Shown one piece after another: positions 45,044 to 53,589 of a DNA stretch of 64,000 nt. The stretch is from the NCBI GenBank assembly GCA_029243545.1, contig JAQWRV010000022.1, forward strand, positions 117,161 to 181,160, read 5' to 3'. The notes beneath the pieces were generated by a model, which was given only the letters and a program-made list of their open reading frames with translations, had not been told where the DNA came from and searched no databases. The position numbers and the translations under genes were made by a program. The stretch's first letter is position 1. Every line of letters starts with the position of its first letter. Origin of the DNA: Rhodospirillaceae bacterium (lineage in GTDB: Bacteria; Pseudomonadota; Alphaproteobacteria; Rhodospirillales; Rhodospirillaceae).

Positions 45044-45999
45044 GCAACGATCGACACTTTCTCATTACTGGCGCACTTGGACACGTTGGCTCAAAATTGC
45101 TATCGGATCTGGCGGTTGCATACCCGAACGCGCGGATCACATTGATTGACGATTTTTATGCTCAACGGTATTGCTCGTTGTTTAATTTGCCAGAAACTGG
45201 GGAATTTCGTTTTATTGAAGGCGATGTTAAGAAGTTGGACCTCAACGCACTTTTACCGAGCACCACCGCTTTGTTTCACTTAGCAGCAATAACCGATGCC
45301 AATGCCAGCCTTGAAAAAGGACCGCTGGTTGAGGAAAACAATTTGTTAGGAACCCGGCGTGTTGCTGAAGCCTGTGCGAAACATGGCGTTGCTCTTTTCT
45401 ATCCCTCATCAACAAGTGTTTACGGATCTCAGGATGCCGTTGTGGATGAAGATACTCCTGATTCAGAGCTAAAGCCTCAAAGCCCTTATGCAGAAAGTAA
45501 GATAAAGGAAGAACGCCTCATCAGGCACTTGGTCGACAGCGCAGGGTTGAAGGCGGTTATATGTCGCCTCGGCACAATATACGGCGCTTCTCCGGGTATG
45601 AGATTCCACACTGCTGTAAACAAGTTCTGTTGGCAGGCGCTCACTGGTCAGAAGCTAACGGTGTGGCAAACAGCTTATGAGCAAAGGCGGCCATACTTAT
45701 ACCTCGGCGACATGGTTAATGCCGCACGCATGTTCATTGATGAAAATCTGTGGGATGGCCAGACTTATAATGTGGTTACATCTAACCATACCGTCCATGA
45801 AGTCATTGAGACAATCAAGAAATTTGTGAATGATGTGGAAATTGAATTTGTTGAATCAAGAATTATGAATCAACTGTCGTACGACGTCAGGAACACACGA
45901 CTTGATAAACTCGATTTCAAGTTCGAAGGAAGCTTACACAAGGGTATTGAAGAGACTATGAATTTGTTTAGTGCGCTTAGGTTCCGTTCCGCGCAATGA
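45040..45999 (+). CDS. NAD-dependent epimerase/dehydratase (extended SDR)
   Basis: A 319-residue extended short-chain dehydrogenase. The nucleotide motif GALGHVG is at 11-17 and the catalytic YAESK has Tyr150 and Lys154, with STSVYG before it. It resembles UDP-glucose 4-epimerase-type sugar enzymes and could be an epimerase or 4-ketoreductase. It is joined by ATGA overlaps to the ketoisomerase before and rmlB after, so it is part of the same pathway. No separate rmlD gene is seen; this protein could fill the reductase step. Confidence 0.85.
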   Translation: MSNDRHFLITGALGHVGSKLLSDLAVAYPNARITLIDDFYAQRYCSLFNLPETGEFRFIEGDVKKLDLNALLPSTTALFHLAAITDANASLEKGPLVEENNLLGTRRVAEACAKHGVALFYPSSTSVYGSQDAVVDEDTPDSELKPQSPYAESKIKEERLIRHLVDSAGLKAVICRLGTIYGASPGMRFHTAVNKFCWQALTGQKLTVWQTAYEQRRPYLYLGDMVNAARMFIDENLWDGQTYNVVTSNHTVHEVIETIKKFVNDVEIEFVESRIMNQLSYDVRNTRLDKLDFKFEGSLHKGIEETMNLFSALRFRSAQ

Positions 46000-47042
46000 A
46001 AGTTTTAATTACAGGTGGCGCCGGTTTTATCGGCTCAGCCCTTGTTCGGGTGGTTCTGGCCCAAGGTTGCAAGGTCATCAACCTTGATAAATTTACCTAC
46101 TCTGGACGCCAAGAAAACCTAACCGACGCCTCACTAGACAAAAATTACACTTTGGTGAAGGGTGATGTTTGCGATCGGTCCCTAGTTAAAGAAATATTCG
46201 CACATGAAAATCCAAATGTGGTTTTCCATCTCGCAGCGGAATCACATGTAGACCGTTCGATTGATGATAGCGCTGAGTTTGTAAGAACGAACGTAGTTGG
46301 TACCCATAACCTTGTCCAAAGTGCGGTCGACTATTTCGAAAGCCTTAGTGCGCCGGACCAACGTCTTTTCCGCTTTGTTCATGTCTCGACAGATGAAGTA
46401 TTTGGGTCCTTGCAAGAGGGGGAGTATTTCTCTGAAGAAATGCCCTATAGACCAAACTCGCCATATGCAGCCACTAAAGCTAGTTCAGATCACATTGTCC
46501 GTGCTGCAAATAAGACGTTTGGGTTACCCACTCTTGTGTGTCATCCCGCGAACAACTTTGGCCCCAGGCAGCACCCCGAGAAATTGACCCCACTTTGCCT
46601 GTTGAATGCCTTGGATTCGCAACCCATACCCGTTTACGGAGACGGATCGCAAATTCGGGATTGGATCTATGTTGAAGATACTGTAGCCGCTTTTTGGGCT
46701 ATTTTTAAAAAAGGGGTGCCAGGAGACTCTTACTGTATCAGCGCTGAATCCAGCAGACACAATATCGATGTAATTAATATGATTTGCACTGTACTGGATA
46801 AAATTACACCGCACTCATCTGGACCGTATTCCCGACTCATTTCTCACGTAGCAGATCGTGCCGGTCACGATACCTGTTATCAGTCCTCGGCGGAAAAACT
46901 GAGATCTACCATCGGTTGGAGTCCGACTGTTCCGTTTGAGGAGGGACTTGAGCGGACCGTTAAATGGTACCTTGAGAACAAAACTTGGTGGCAGTCTTTG
47001 CGGGATGCGCGAAAGAGGCAAGGAATTCGAAAAGCGCGATAG
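45996..47042 (+). CDS. rfbB: dTDP-glucose 4,6-dehydratase (RmlB/RfbB)
   Basis: A 348-residue extended SDR. The motif GGAGFIG is at 7-13, the dehydratase triad segment VHVSTDEVFG at 128-137 and the catalytic YAATK has Tyr157 and Lys161. PEKLTPLCLLNAL and VYGDGSQIRDWIYVED are characteristic of RmlB. It makes dTDP-4-keto-6-deoxyglucose, the common precursor of all sugars here. It overlaps the epimerase gene by 4 bases and rmlC starts 2 bases after its stop. Confidence 0.92.
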   Translation: MKVLITGGAGFIGSALVRVVLAQGCKVINLDKFTYSGRQENLTDASLDKNYTLVKGDVCDRSLVKEIFAHENPNVVFHLAAESHVDRSIDDSAEFVRTNVVGTHNLVQSAVDYFESLSAPDQRLFRFVHVSTDEVFGSLQEGEYFSEEMPYRPNSPYAATKASSDHIVRAANKTFGLPTLVCHPANNFGPRQHPEKLTPLCLLNALDSQPIPVYGDGSQIRDWIYVEDTVAAFWAIFKKGVPGDSYCISAESSRHNIDVINMICTVLDKITPHSSGPYSRLISHVADRAGHDTCYQSSAEKLRSTIGWSPTVPFEEGLERTVKWYLENKTWWQSLRDARKRQGIRKAR

Positions 47043-47044
47043 AA

Positions 47045-47596
47045 ATGACGATGGAACTCATTAAAACACCACTGAACGGTTTGTTTCTCATATCTGCAAT
47101 TCGGCACGTGGATGACCGTGGTGAGTTCGTGGAAAGTTGGCACCATGATCGCTACCGTGATTGTGGAATAGAAGACACCTTCGTTCAGGACAATGTGTCG
47201 GTTTCCAATCCCAATGTGCTACGTGGGTTACACTTTAGGCACCCCGAACCACAGACCCAGTTAGTGACCGTTATAAGCGGTCAGATTTTCGACGTATGTG
47301 TGGATTTGCGTAAAAACTCAAAGACCTTCGGGCGGTGGCATGGTGTTGAACTTAATGGCAGTAAAAAGGATCAGCTTTACATGCCGGCAGGGTTCGCCCA
47401 TGGCTACTGTGTAATAGGGCATGATCAAGCAGTCGTTCATTATAAATGCTCAAGACTATTTGATGCTAAGTCTGAGCGCGGCTTGCTTTGGAATGATCCG
47501 GAGATTGGCGTGGAATGGCCCAAAGGAAACTGGATCATATCAGAAAGAGACCAAACGTTCCCCAAACTCGGTAACATTGAAGGCATAGGGCCATAG
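47045..47596 (+). CDS. rfbC: dTDP-4-dehydrorhamnose 3,5-epimerase-like (RmlC/RfbC)
   Basis: A 183-residue RmlC-fold cupin. Catalytic His63 is in VLRGLHFRHPEPQTQLV and Tyr133 in AVVHYKCSR; LYMPAGFAHGYCV is standard. I chose ATG 47045; the frame is open upstream inside rmlB, but that part is not homologous. It may epimerise C-3 and C-5 of the 4-keto sugar, or only C-5 if its active site resembles EvaD-type enzymes. It closes the deoxysugar cluster. Confidence 0.88.
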   Translation: MTMELIKTPLNGLFLISAIRHVDDRGEFVESWHHDRYRDCGIEDTFVQDNVSVSNPNVLRGLHFRHPEPQTQLVTVISGQIFDVCVDLRKNSKTFGRWHGVELNGSKKDQLYMPAGFAHGYCVIGHDQAVVHYKCSRLFDAKSERGLLWNDPEIGVEWPKGNWIISERDQTFPKLGNIEGIGP

Positions 47597-48004
47597 TGTT
47601 TTCGTTAAAGTCGCAAACTCTGTTTACCACTGCCACTGTGAATCAAAATGCCCGTAAATTCAGAAATTTTGACCTACTCGCTATAAAGAATTGGCGTTTA
47701 AGGCAATAAATATCCCGCCAAACCATTGGTTTACGGGAGTATAATTCGGTTGCGGGGGCCTGCATCGGTCAAAAACACAAGATTTCTTAGGCTTGGGCTC
47801 TAAAATTACCAAGAAACAAAGCGGGATATTCCGGGATATTCCGGGACATGTTGGGATGGTTGCGAGGGCCCGATGCCGTCTTTATTTGCTCATTTTGGCG
47901 AAAGGTATTCCGATCCAAATACTTTAGCTTCGGAGGCCCGCTACAGCGTTGTCTACACCTGGATGAAGTGTGGTTGTAAGTGATTTTAGGCTCTTGGTTT
48001 AGAA
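47597..48004. repeat. Tail-to-tail non-coding spacer with degenerate repeats
   Basis: A 408-base gap between converging rfbC and solute-binding protein genes, with no open frame of note. GGTTGCGGGGGCC (47748-47760) recurs as GGTTGCGAGGGCC (47858-47870). AATATCCCGC (47709-47718) is the exact inverse of GCGGGATATT (47821-47830). GGGATATTCC is tandemly repeated at 47823-47844. This looks like two diverged copies of a small repeat element with inverted parts; function unknown. No clear terminator is seen. Confidence 0.5.
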
Positions 48005-49675
48005 CTAAAATTTCGGGACGGTGACAATAGGAAAAACGCGCATTTCTCCGAATAAGATGTCGCCCGTATTTCTGGACTTCAATTCCGGCACGCGGGGTGA
48101 TAGTCCGTTGATGCTGACATAACGAATAAGAGGCAGCGACGGAACGAGGTCGTGAAGACGAGCCATCAGGTCTTGCAGCATCTTTTCCCTAACCTTTTCG
48201 TCCATCTCTATGTCTGAAGCAGCAATATCATCAAGCAGCTCGGGTGCGCAGAAATAGGGGCCCGCGTAATCGCCGGCAAAGCGTTTCATGGTGCGGCTCA
48301 CTTCACCATGTTGGTAAGAACTCCAAGGAACAGAGATCGCGTCAATGCCATCCCAGTCGGCTGCGTCCGCCCGACGCATATATTCGGGAAACGCGAACCG
48401 CCGTAGTTCCGCATTGACCCCGATGGCAGCCCAGTCCTGGGCCATCTGCTGGAAGATTAGTGTGTCTGATGGAAATTGCCCCGAGAACAACCCCACGACC
48501 AGATCCAAGCCATTGCCATGGCCTGCATCGACCAACAGAGCCTTGGCCGCGTCGGGATCAAAAAGATAGGGTTGGATAGTTGGATTGTAGCCGAACACAC
48601 CCGGTACCCCACCCTGGTCGGCAACCTCTGTTGTATTGCTAAGCAATTGCTCCACGATCCGCTTTTTATCGACTGACATGGTCAAAGCTTTCCGCACGCG
48701 GATATCTTTCATGGGAGAAGACATATCGCCGCAATTGTGAAAGGCGATCGCCAGAACTATAGGGCCCAGTCGACGCTGAACTGTATAACCGGCCGCTTCC
48801 ACAACTGGAATGGCATCCGGATCGATGCCGTTGGCAATGTCCACCGCTCCGGAAAGGAGGCTTTGCAAGCGAGCCGAGGCGTCCGACAGAATGACGTATT
48901 CGACACGGTCTATCTGTTCCGGTGGACGCCAGGAATTTTGGGCTGCCGTCATCACCACACCCGTTGATCCGCCGCGGGACCATTCCAAAATAGAATACGG
49001 CCCGGTTCCGACCGGTTGCCTAGAGAAGGCTGTCCGGCCCTGCTCCCTCCAAACCTGCATGGGGATTATTTTTATGCGGCTCAACTTGCGCGGCAGCACC
49101 GGATCTGGATTGTTGGTCGTAATCTCGACGGTCAAAGGGCCCAGTTTCCGGGCACTTTCAATAGAGGCCGCTTCAGCAGCAATGGGATAGTAAAACGACT
49201 CAGGTTTACTCAGAAACGTTAGGAAGTCGACAACTGTATCGGCATTGAAGGGTGAATCGTCGTGAAACACCACATCCGGCCTTAGCTCGAATACCCATTT
49301 CGTATCGGAATGGACCGTCCAGGAAAGCGCTAGCGCTGGATTAACGGTGCCGTTGGACTCGATAGTGGTCAACCCATCAAAGACGGATGTAATGACTCCA
49401 TTTCCAGAATCATGCACAAGTGGGTCGGCATAGGACGACAAGGGTGTAGAGGCCGCTAATCTAACCGTTTCGGCGGTGCCAACTTTGGGTGCGATCCCGA
49501 TGAAGATTGCCAACAAGGCAATGGTCAAATAAGACCGGACAATTTTTGGACCTATAATTGAAATATCCACACCTGCCCGAAACATTGAACGCGTTACGCT
49601 GATGTACCAGTCATGAACAATGGATTCGATGTCTTCTTGTGTAATGTCCCTGAGGGGTGAACGATTAAATGCCAT
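48005..49675 (-). CDS. ABC transporter substrate-binding protein, family 5, with unusual N-terminus
   Basis: A 556-residue peptide/nickel-type solute-binding protein. A hydrophobic signal segment lies at about 45-62 (IVRSYLTIALLAIFIGIAP), which is late. The mature protein has VFDGLTTI, QPVGTGPY and the family-5 signature DIRVRKALTMSVDKKRI. The first 36 residues are extra, and MAFNRSPLRDI resembles the PhyH protein at 4218 (MSFNREPLRPI, 8 of 11 identical). The start has a GGAAAC-type ribosome site 8 bases upstream; ATG at residue 31 (49585) is the alternative, without one. No permease or ATPase gene is adjacent. It follows the orphan gene by 14 bases. Confidence 0.82.
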   Translation of the reverse strand: MAFNRSPLRDITQEDIESIVHDWYISVTRSMFRAGVDISIIGPKIVRSYLTIALLAIFIGIAPKVGTAETVRLAASTPLSSYADPLVHDSGNGVITSVFDGLTTIESNGTVNPALALSWTVHSDTKWVFELRPDVVFHDDSPFNADTVVDFLTFLSKPESFYYPIAAEAASIESARKLGPLTVEITTNNPDPVLPRKLSRIKIIPMQVWREQGRTAFSRQPVGTGPYSILEWSRGGSTGVVMTAAQNSWRPPEQIDRVEYVILSDASARLQSLLSGAVDIANGIDPDAIPVVEAAGYTVQRRLGPIVLAIAFHNCGDMSSPMKDIRVRKALTMSVDKKRIVEQLLSNTTEVADQGGVPGVFGYNPTIQPYLFDPDAAKALLVDAGHGNGLDLVVGLFSGQFPSDTLIFQQMAQDWAAIGVNAELRRFAFPEYMRRADAADWDGIDAISVPWSSYQHGEVSRTMKRFAGDYAGPYFCAPELLDDIAASDIEMDEKVREKMLQDLMARLHDLVPSLPLIRYVSINGLSPRVPELKSRNTGDILFGEMRVFPIVTVPKF

Positions 49676-49689
49676 TTCCGTTTCCCTAT

Positions 49690-50070
49690 CTAAGCAGCGT
49701 CTTGATCTTTTTTCTTATCAGTCAGCCATTTAAAATGGTTTTGGTCCTCGGGAATCTCAGTGTCGTCATAAAGACACCCATAAATGCGATTTACGAATTT
49801 AAGACGCAGATCCTCGGCACTATGTTCAAACTCTTCATCAGGCTTGAAGGTCTCGATGAGATCGGGAGTCACCACACCTTCCGTAGCCAGAAGATGCTCC
49901 ATCACCATTTGCCGGTCCCTATTTGTCCAAATTTCACCGCCGAGCAAAAGGACAATCTCCAACAGTTTGTCGATCATCGGGTCCTTAAAAAACTGCGGTT
50001 GCGTTCTGTCGAAACCAGGCAGGTCTTTGACATACTCCGTTTCAGCTTCAACAGCTTTGCGGTCCCCCAT
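49690..50070 (-). CDS. Hypothetical protein (126 residues)
   Basis: An acidic, soluble 126-residue protein I do not recognise. It opens MGDRKAVEAETEYVKDLPG and has a helical middle (MIDKLLEIVLLLGGEIWTNRDRQ) and an acidic, Lys-rich tail. An AGGAGG ribosome site near the consensus lies 8 bases before ATG, so it is surely translated. It sits between a methyltransferase gene (11 bases) and the solute-binding protein gene (14 bases), suggesting one mRNA. The EIWTNRDRQMVMEHLLATEG stretch could bind a partner, but nothing more can be said. Confidence 0.75.
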   Translation of the reverse strand: MGDRKAVEAETEYVKDLPGFDRTQPQFFKDPMIDKLLEIVLLLGGEIWTNRDRQMVMEHLLATEGVVTPDLIETFKPDEEFEHSAEDLRLKFVNRIYGCLYDDTEIPEDQNHFKWLTDKKKDQDAA

Positions 50071-50081
50071 GAAGCCCTCCT

Positions 50082-51191
50082 TTAAACTGGCTTGTCACAG
50101 ACACGCCCATAAACGACCATGTCCTCTGGGTCTTCATAGCGCAGGGTGAATCCCAAGTTTTTAAGCTTGTCCTCAATATTGCTGCGCACGAATTCCGGCG
50201 CGTACGGCTCATTATTGTCTGCGGAATCGATAGACCCAAGTAGGCCTGTGTATTTGATTCCCTTGTGATCTTTTTGACCTTCCCGAAGCGTTGGAAAATC
50301 CGAAATCCAAAACGTCCCGCCAGGCCGCAACATGCGATAGACGTTGGCAATGGTGCGATCAACGACCGGTGTTGGCACTTCATGGAACAAGATATGTACG
50401 GTTATCAAGTCGTAGTGGTTCTCGGGGAAATCATCCAAATCCTCAGCCGCTTTTTGTAGAAAATGAACATCTACCCCCTGTTCCAGTGCGCGGTAGTGAG
50501 CATAGCGGACCATAGGCGCCGAAATATCACTGCCCCACACGTCCGCTTCGGGGAATCTATGCTTGAGTTGGCATGTGAGCCTTCCAATGGCACAAGCGAG
50601 ATCCATCACGCACTCGACCTTGCCGTCTTGAGGTGCGGAGATTTTTTCTGCCATGGCTTTGTGCAACTGATCGTCTTTGCTCACATTGCCAGCAAAGATA
50701 CGGGTGCCGTAATCGTATCGAAGGCCTGCGAGGGGGTGGCCTACGTACCCATCGTTCTGACGATGAGTCTCTACGTTTGCGTAGTTTGGATAAACGTAAT
50801 CGGGATCCCATGTCACAGACCCCGGCCCCATTTTATCAGATTCCTCTAACAAGCGGAGAAACTCTTCGTCTCGCAAATCATAGGACTCTGAAACCCGATT
50901 CCACAGGGCGTCCTGAGTTGCACGGTATACCCGTGACCAAACTCCCGCTTCCGGTATTTTCTCGCGCACGACCTTGCGTACTGCCTCAACCGACTCCTTC
51001 GTCGGCTCGATAACAATTTTCTCTTTTTGAATTTCTGCATTGGCCTTGGGGTGAATATCCTTAGACGCCCCCCATAACAGGACACTTCGCAAATCTTTTA
51101 CGTAGTTCAGAAATGTTTCATCCGCCCGAGTGGTCATGGCGGGTGTAGGGCCCACTTTGCCGCGATCAGGAAATTGATTACTCAGAGACAT
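50082..51191 (-). CDS. Class I SAM-dependent methyltransferase
   Basis: A 369-residue protein with a roughly 170-residue helical N-terminal part and a C-terminal Rossmann methyltransferase domain. The SAM motif I, VMDLACAIGRLTCQL, is at 195-209, followed by VWGSDISAPMVRYA and MLRPGGTFWISDF. I chose ATG 51191 because GGAGAAG lies 6 bases upstream; an earlier ATG at 51224 would add 11 residues. The substrate is unknown. It is the first gene of a three-gene minus-strand unit. Its N-terminal extension is not a family I can name. Confidence 0.85.
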   Translation of the reverse strand: MSLSNQFPDRGKVGPTPAMTTRADETFLNYVKDLRSVLLWGASKDIHPKANAEIQKEKIVIEPTKESVEAVRKVVREKIPEAGVWSRVYRATQDALWNRVSESYDLRDEEFLRLLEESDKMGPGSVTWDPDYVYPNYANVETHRQNDGYVGHPLAGLRYDYGTRIFAGNVSKDDQLHKAMAEKISAPQDGKVECVMDLACAIGRLTCQLKHRFPEADVWGSDISAPMVRYAHYRALEQGVDVHFLQKAAEDLDDFPENHYDLITVHILFHEVPTPVVDRTIANVYRMLRPGGTFWISDFPTLREGQKDHKGIKYTGLLGSIDSADNNEPYAPEFVRSNIEDKLKNLGFTLRYEDPEDMVVYGRVCDKPV

Positions 51192-51312
51192 CTGTCGCTT
51201 CTCCATACACTGACTAAACACCATTGATTAGGCGTCGCCCGATAAAGAATAGTACGCAGCCTCTGCTAATCTAATAAAGTGGCTATAAAGGTTACGATGG
51301 ATTCGAATAACA

Positions 51313-53466
51313 TCACTGAACCGGACCGGCGTCTTGCTTAAACGAAGAGTTAACCGGCTTCTGGGCTTCCATGATTACGTATTGGCGGATCGCTTCGGAA
51401 AGTTCCGGGCTCATAGCATCTGCGAACGAAACCATTCCGACGCCCGACAAAATGCCGTCCATGACAACATCATCCCAAAAACCGTTGTCCAGATAGTCGG
51501 AGAACCGGATATCTGGCTGAATTCGATTTCCGCGCGCTTCCCGTCCATGACATGCGAAGCAGTAACGGTGAAACACTTTGCGGCCCACCGCTGCTGTCTC
51601 GATATTAATCTCTTCAACAGGAGGCGCCCGTAATTCTTGCGGAGTATATATGTAGTCTGGAAGGGCAGCGTTTCCGCCAAGCTTGAAAGCAACCACGCGG
51701 TTAGCATGGGGCACATCTGCCGGATAGGGCACGACGTCCTTCCTCATTGTTGCAGCGCCTCGTCCGAGGGCGATCGCAACATACTGATCTTCACCAATTG
51801 CGTAGCTGATTGGTCCGCCTACACCTCGGTTCTGTACATAACTCGACCAGACTTCCTCGCCCGTATCAGCCTTGTAGGCGACAAATCGACCGTCACCTGT
51901 ACCACGAAAGACCAATCCACCCGCCGTAGCGAGAACTCCACTGCCAATGCCGTCCGAGCGCCATGCTTGACGTTGCGTCACAGGATCCCAAGCGAGCAGG
52001 TAACTCCGCGACCTTTGCTCCGTACCCACGGCTGGGTAATCAAACGGAATACTGATGTCGTACCCTAAATTCCATAGGCCGGAGGTGTATTGGAATTCCT
52101 CATCTTTCTGCCAGATAAACCGGCTATCGACTGTAGGGATATAAACGAGGCCGGTAATGGGACTGAAGGCCATCGGGTCCCAGTTGTGAGCCCCCCCCGG
52201 GCCCGGCTCAATGTAGACACGTGTTTCGTCAACAGGCCGCATACCGGGGCGTTCAACCGGACGCCCGGTAACCAAGTCTACATGGCTCGCCCAATTTATC
52301 TTGGCAAAAGGCTCAGCGGAAATCAGGTCACCAGTGGAGCGGTCCAACACGTAGAAAAAACCGTTCTTGGGCGCCTGCATCAAAACCTTGCGCATCACGC
52401 CTTCTATTTCAATATCGGCGAGAATGATTGGTTGTGTTGCCGTAAAATCCCAAGTTTCGGCGGGTGTGGTTTGGTAGTGCCAAACGTATTCACCCGTATC
52501 GGGGCGCAAGGCAACGATCGACGATAGATATAAATTGTCACCACCATCAGGCGATCTGATCGCGTGATTCCAGGGAGTGCCGTTACCCGTGCCGATATAG
52601 AGAAGATCTAACTCGGGATCGTAAACAATCGCATCCCAGACGGTACCGCCGCCGCCGATTTTCCACCACTCTCCTGTCCAGGTCTCAGCGGCCGCTCGCA
52701 TGGCATCGTTCTCGAAGCCCCTACTGGGGTCGCCAGGTATTGTATAAAAGCGCCAATCCATCTCTCCCGTGTCTGCGTCGTAAGCGGAGACATAACCCCT
52801 TACATCATATTCCGCACCGGCATTACCGATGAGCACCCGATTTTTGACGACACGCGGTGCGCCGGTGATGGTGTAGGCCTGAGTAGGATCAGTTGTGATC
52901 TGTTCCCAAACTTTTGTGCCGGATTTTGCGTCAAGGGCGATAAGCCGCCCGTCGAGGGTCCCGACAAAGATTTTACCATTTGCCGTAGCAACTCCGCGGT
53001 TGACTGGCTGACAACACGCTTTGACAAGAGTTTCTGGTGGAACTTCGGGGTCAAAATACCATACTTTTTCACCGGTCTTGGCGTTCAGTGCGAAAACCGT
53101 ACCCATAGCTTCAGTTACGTACATGATGCCGTCAATGACGAGAGGTGTCGCCTCGACAACATTGTGATCATTGAGATCGAAGTACCAATCAAGTCCCAGT
53201 TTATTGACGTTGGAAAGGTCGACTTGATCCAGCGGACTGTAACGTTGTTCTGAATAGGTCCTGCCATGTGAGAGCCAATTTCCAGGCTCTGCGTCGGCAT
53301 TCACCAAACGTTCAGCCGTAACACTGTAGGGCTTCTCAGTGTCAGCAGCCCAACTCGAAGCCGCGCCATATAAAGCGAAAAAAACCAGGTTGACCAGCAA
53401 AAGGAACAAGGAAGGTAAGCCAGGCATGCGTCGGATATCCCGTGAGTATTGACGGATCAATACCAT
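51313..53466 (-). CDS. PQQ-dependent quinohaemoprotein alcohol dehydrogenase
   Basis: A 717-residue periplasmic type II alcohol dehydrogenase. A signal peptide ends near residue 41. The eight-bladed propeller has the vicinal disulfide pair Cys151-Cys152 (KACCQPVNRG) and W-motif repeats such as FALNAKTGEKVWYFD and IALDAKSGTKVWEQ. A C-terminal cytochrome c domain has CFACH at 636-640 and a probable Met678 ligand. It oxidises alcohols to aldehydes/acids and hands electrons to cytochrome or azurin. ATG 53427 is an alternative start that trims 13 residues. The second TonB receptor gene lies just upstream, so substrate uptake and oxidation may be linked. Confidence 0.93.
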   Translation of the reverse strand: MVLIRQYSRDIRRMPGLPSLFLLLVNLVFFALYGAASSWAADTEKPYSVTAERLVNADAEPGNWLSHGRTYSEQRYSPLDQVDLSNVNKLGLDWYFDLNDHNVVEATPLVIDGIMYVTEAMGTVFALNAKTGEKVWYFDPEVPPETLVKACCQPVNRGVATANGKIFVGTLDGRLIALDAKSGTKVWEQITTDPTQAYTITGAPRVVKNRVLIGNAGAEYDVRGYVSAYDADTGEMDWRFYTIPGDPSRGFENDAMRAAAETWTGEWWKIGGGGTVWDAIVYDPELDLLYIGTGNGTPWNHAIRSPDGGDNLYLSSIVALRPDTGEYVWHYQTTPAETWDFTATQPIILADIEIEGVMRKVLMQAPKNGFFYVLDRSTGDLISAEPFAKINWASHVDLVTGRPVERPGMRPVDETRVYIEPGPGGAHNWDPMAFSPITGLVYIPTVDSRFIWQKDEEFQYTSGLWNLGYDISIPFDYPAVGTEQRSRSYLLAWDPVTQRQAWRSDGIGSGVLATAGGLVFRGTGDGRFVAYKADTGEEVWSSYVQNRGVGGPISYAIGEDQYVAIALGRGAATMRKDVVPYPADVPHANRVVAFKLGGNAALPDYIYTPQELRAPPVEEINIETAAVGRKVFHRYCFACHGREARGNRIQPDIRFSDYLDNGFWDDVVMDGILSGVGMVSFADAMSPELSEAIRQYVIMEAQKPVNSSFKQDAGPVQ

Positions 53467-53520
53467 TCTATGGTTTCGTGATTATCGATGCAGGTCTCAA
53501 AAGAAACAAGAGGTAGGGAG

Positions 53521-53563
53521 CCCACTCCATCGCTGTCGTTATCTGGTGGTGCGATGGAGTGGG
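53521..53563 (-). terminator. Hairpin after the second TonB receptor gene
   Basis: A perfect 13-base stem, CCCACTCCATCGC against GCGATGGAGTGGG, with a 17-base loop starts 27 bases beyond the receptor stop. The minus-strand sequence after it is pyrimidine-rich (CTCCCTACCTCTTG) but not a clean U-tract. It is a probable terminator, or a processing hairpin before the dehydrogenase gene. Confidence 0.55.
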
Positions 53564-53589
53564 GAATTCCCTGGGGAGGGAAACGAGGT

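Noticed and set aside
46985..47044. Upstream extension of rfbC
   Set aside because: It lies inside rfbB; the RmlC family starts close to ATG 47045.
49669..50085. 138-residue plus-strand frame
   Set aside because: The minus-strand frame has an AGGAGG site and tight operon spacing; the plus frame looks like its antisense.
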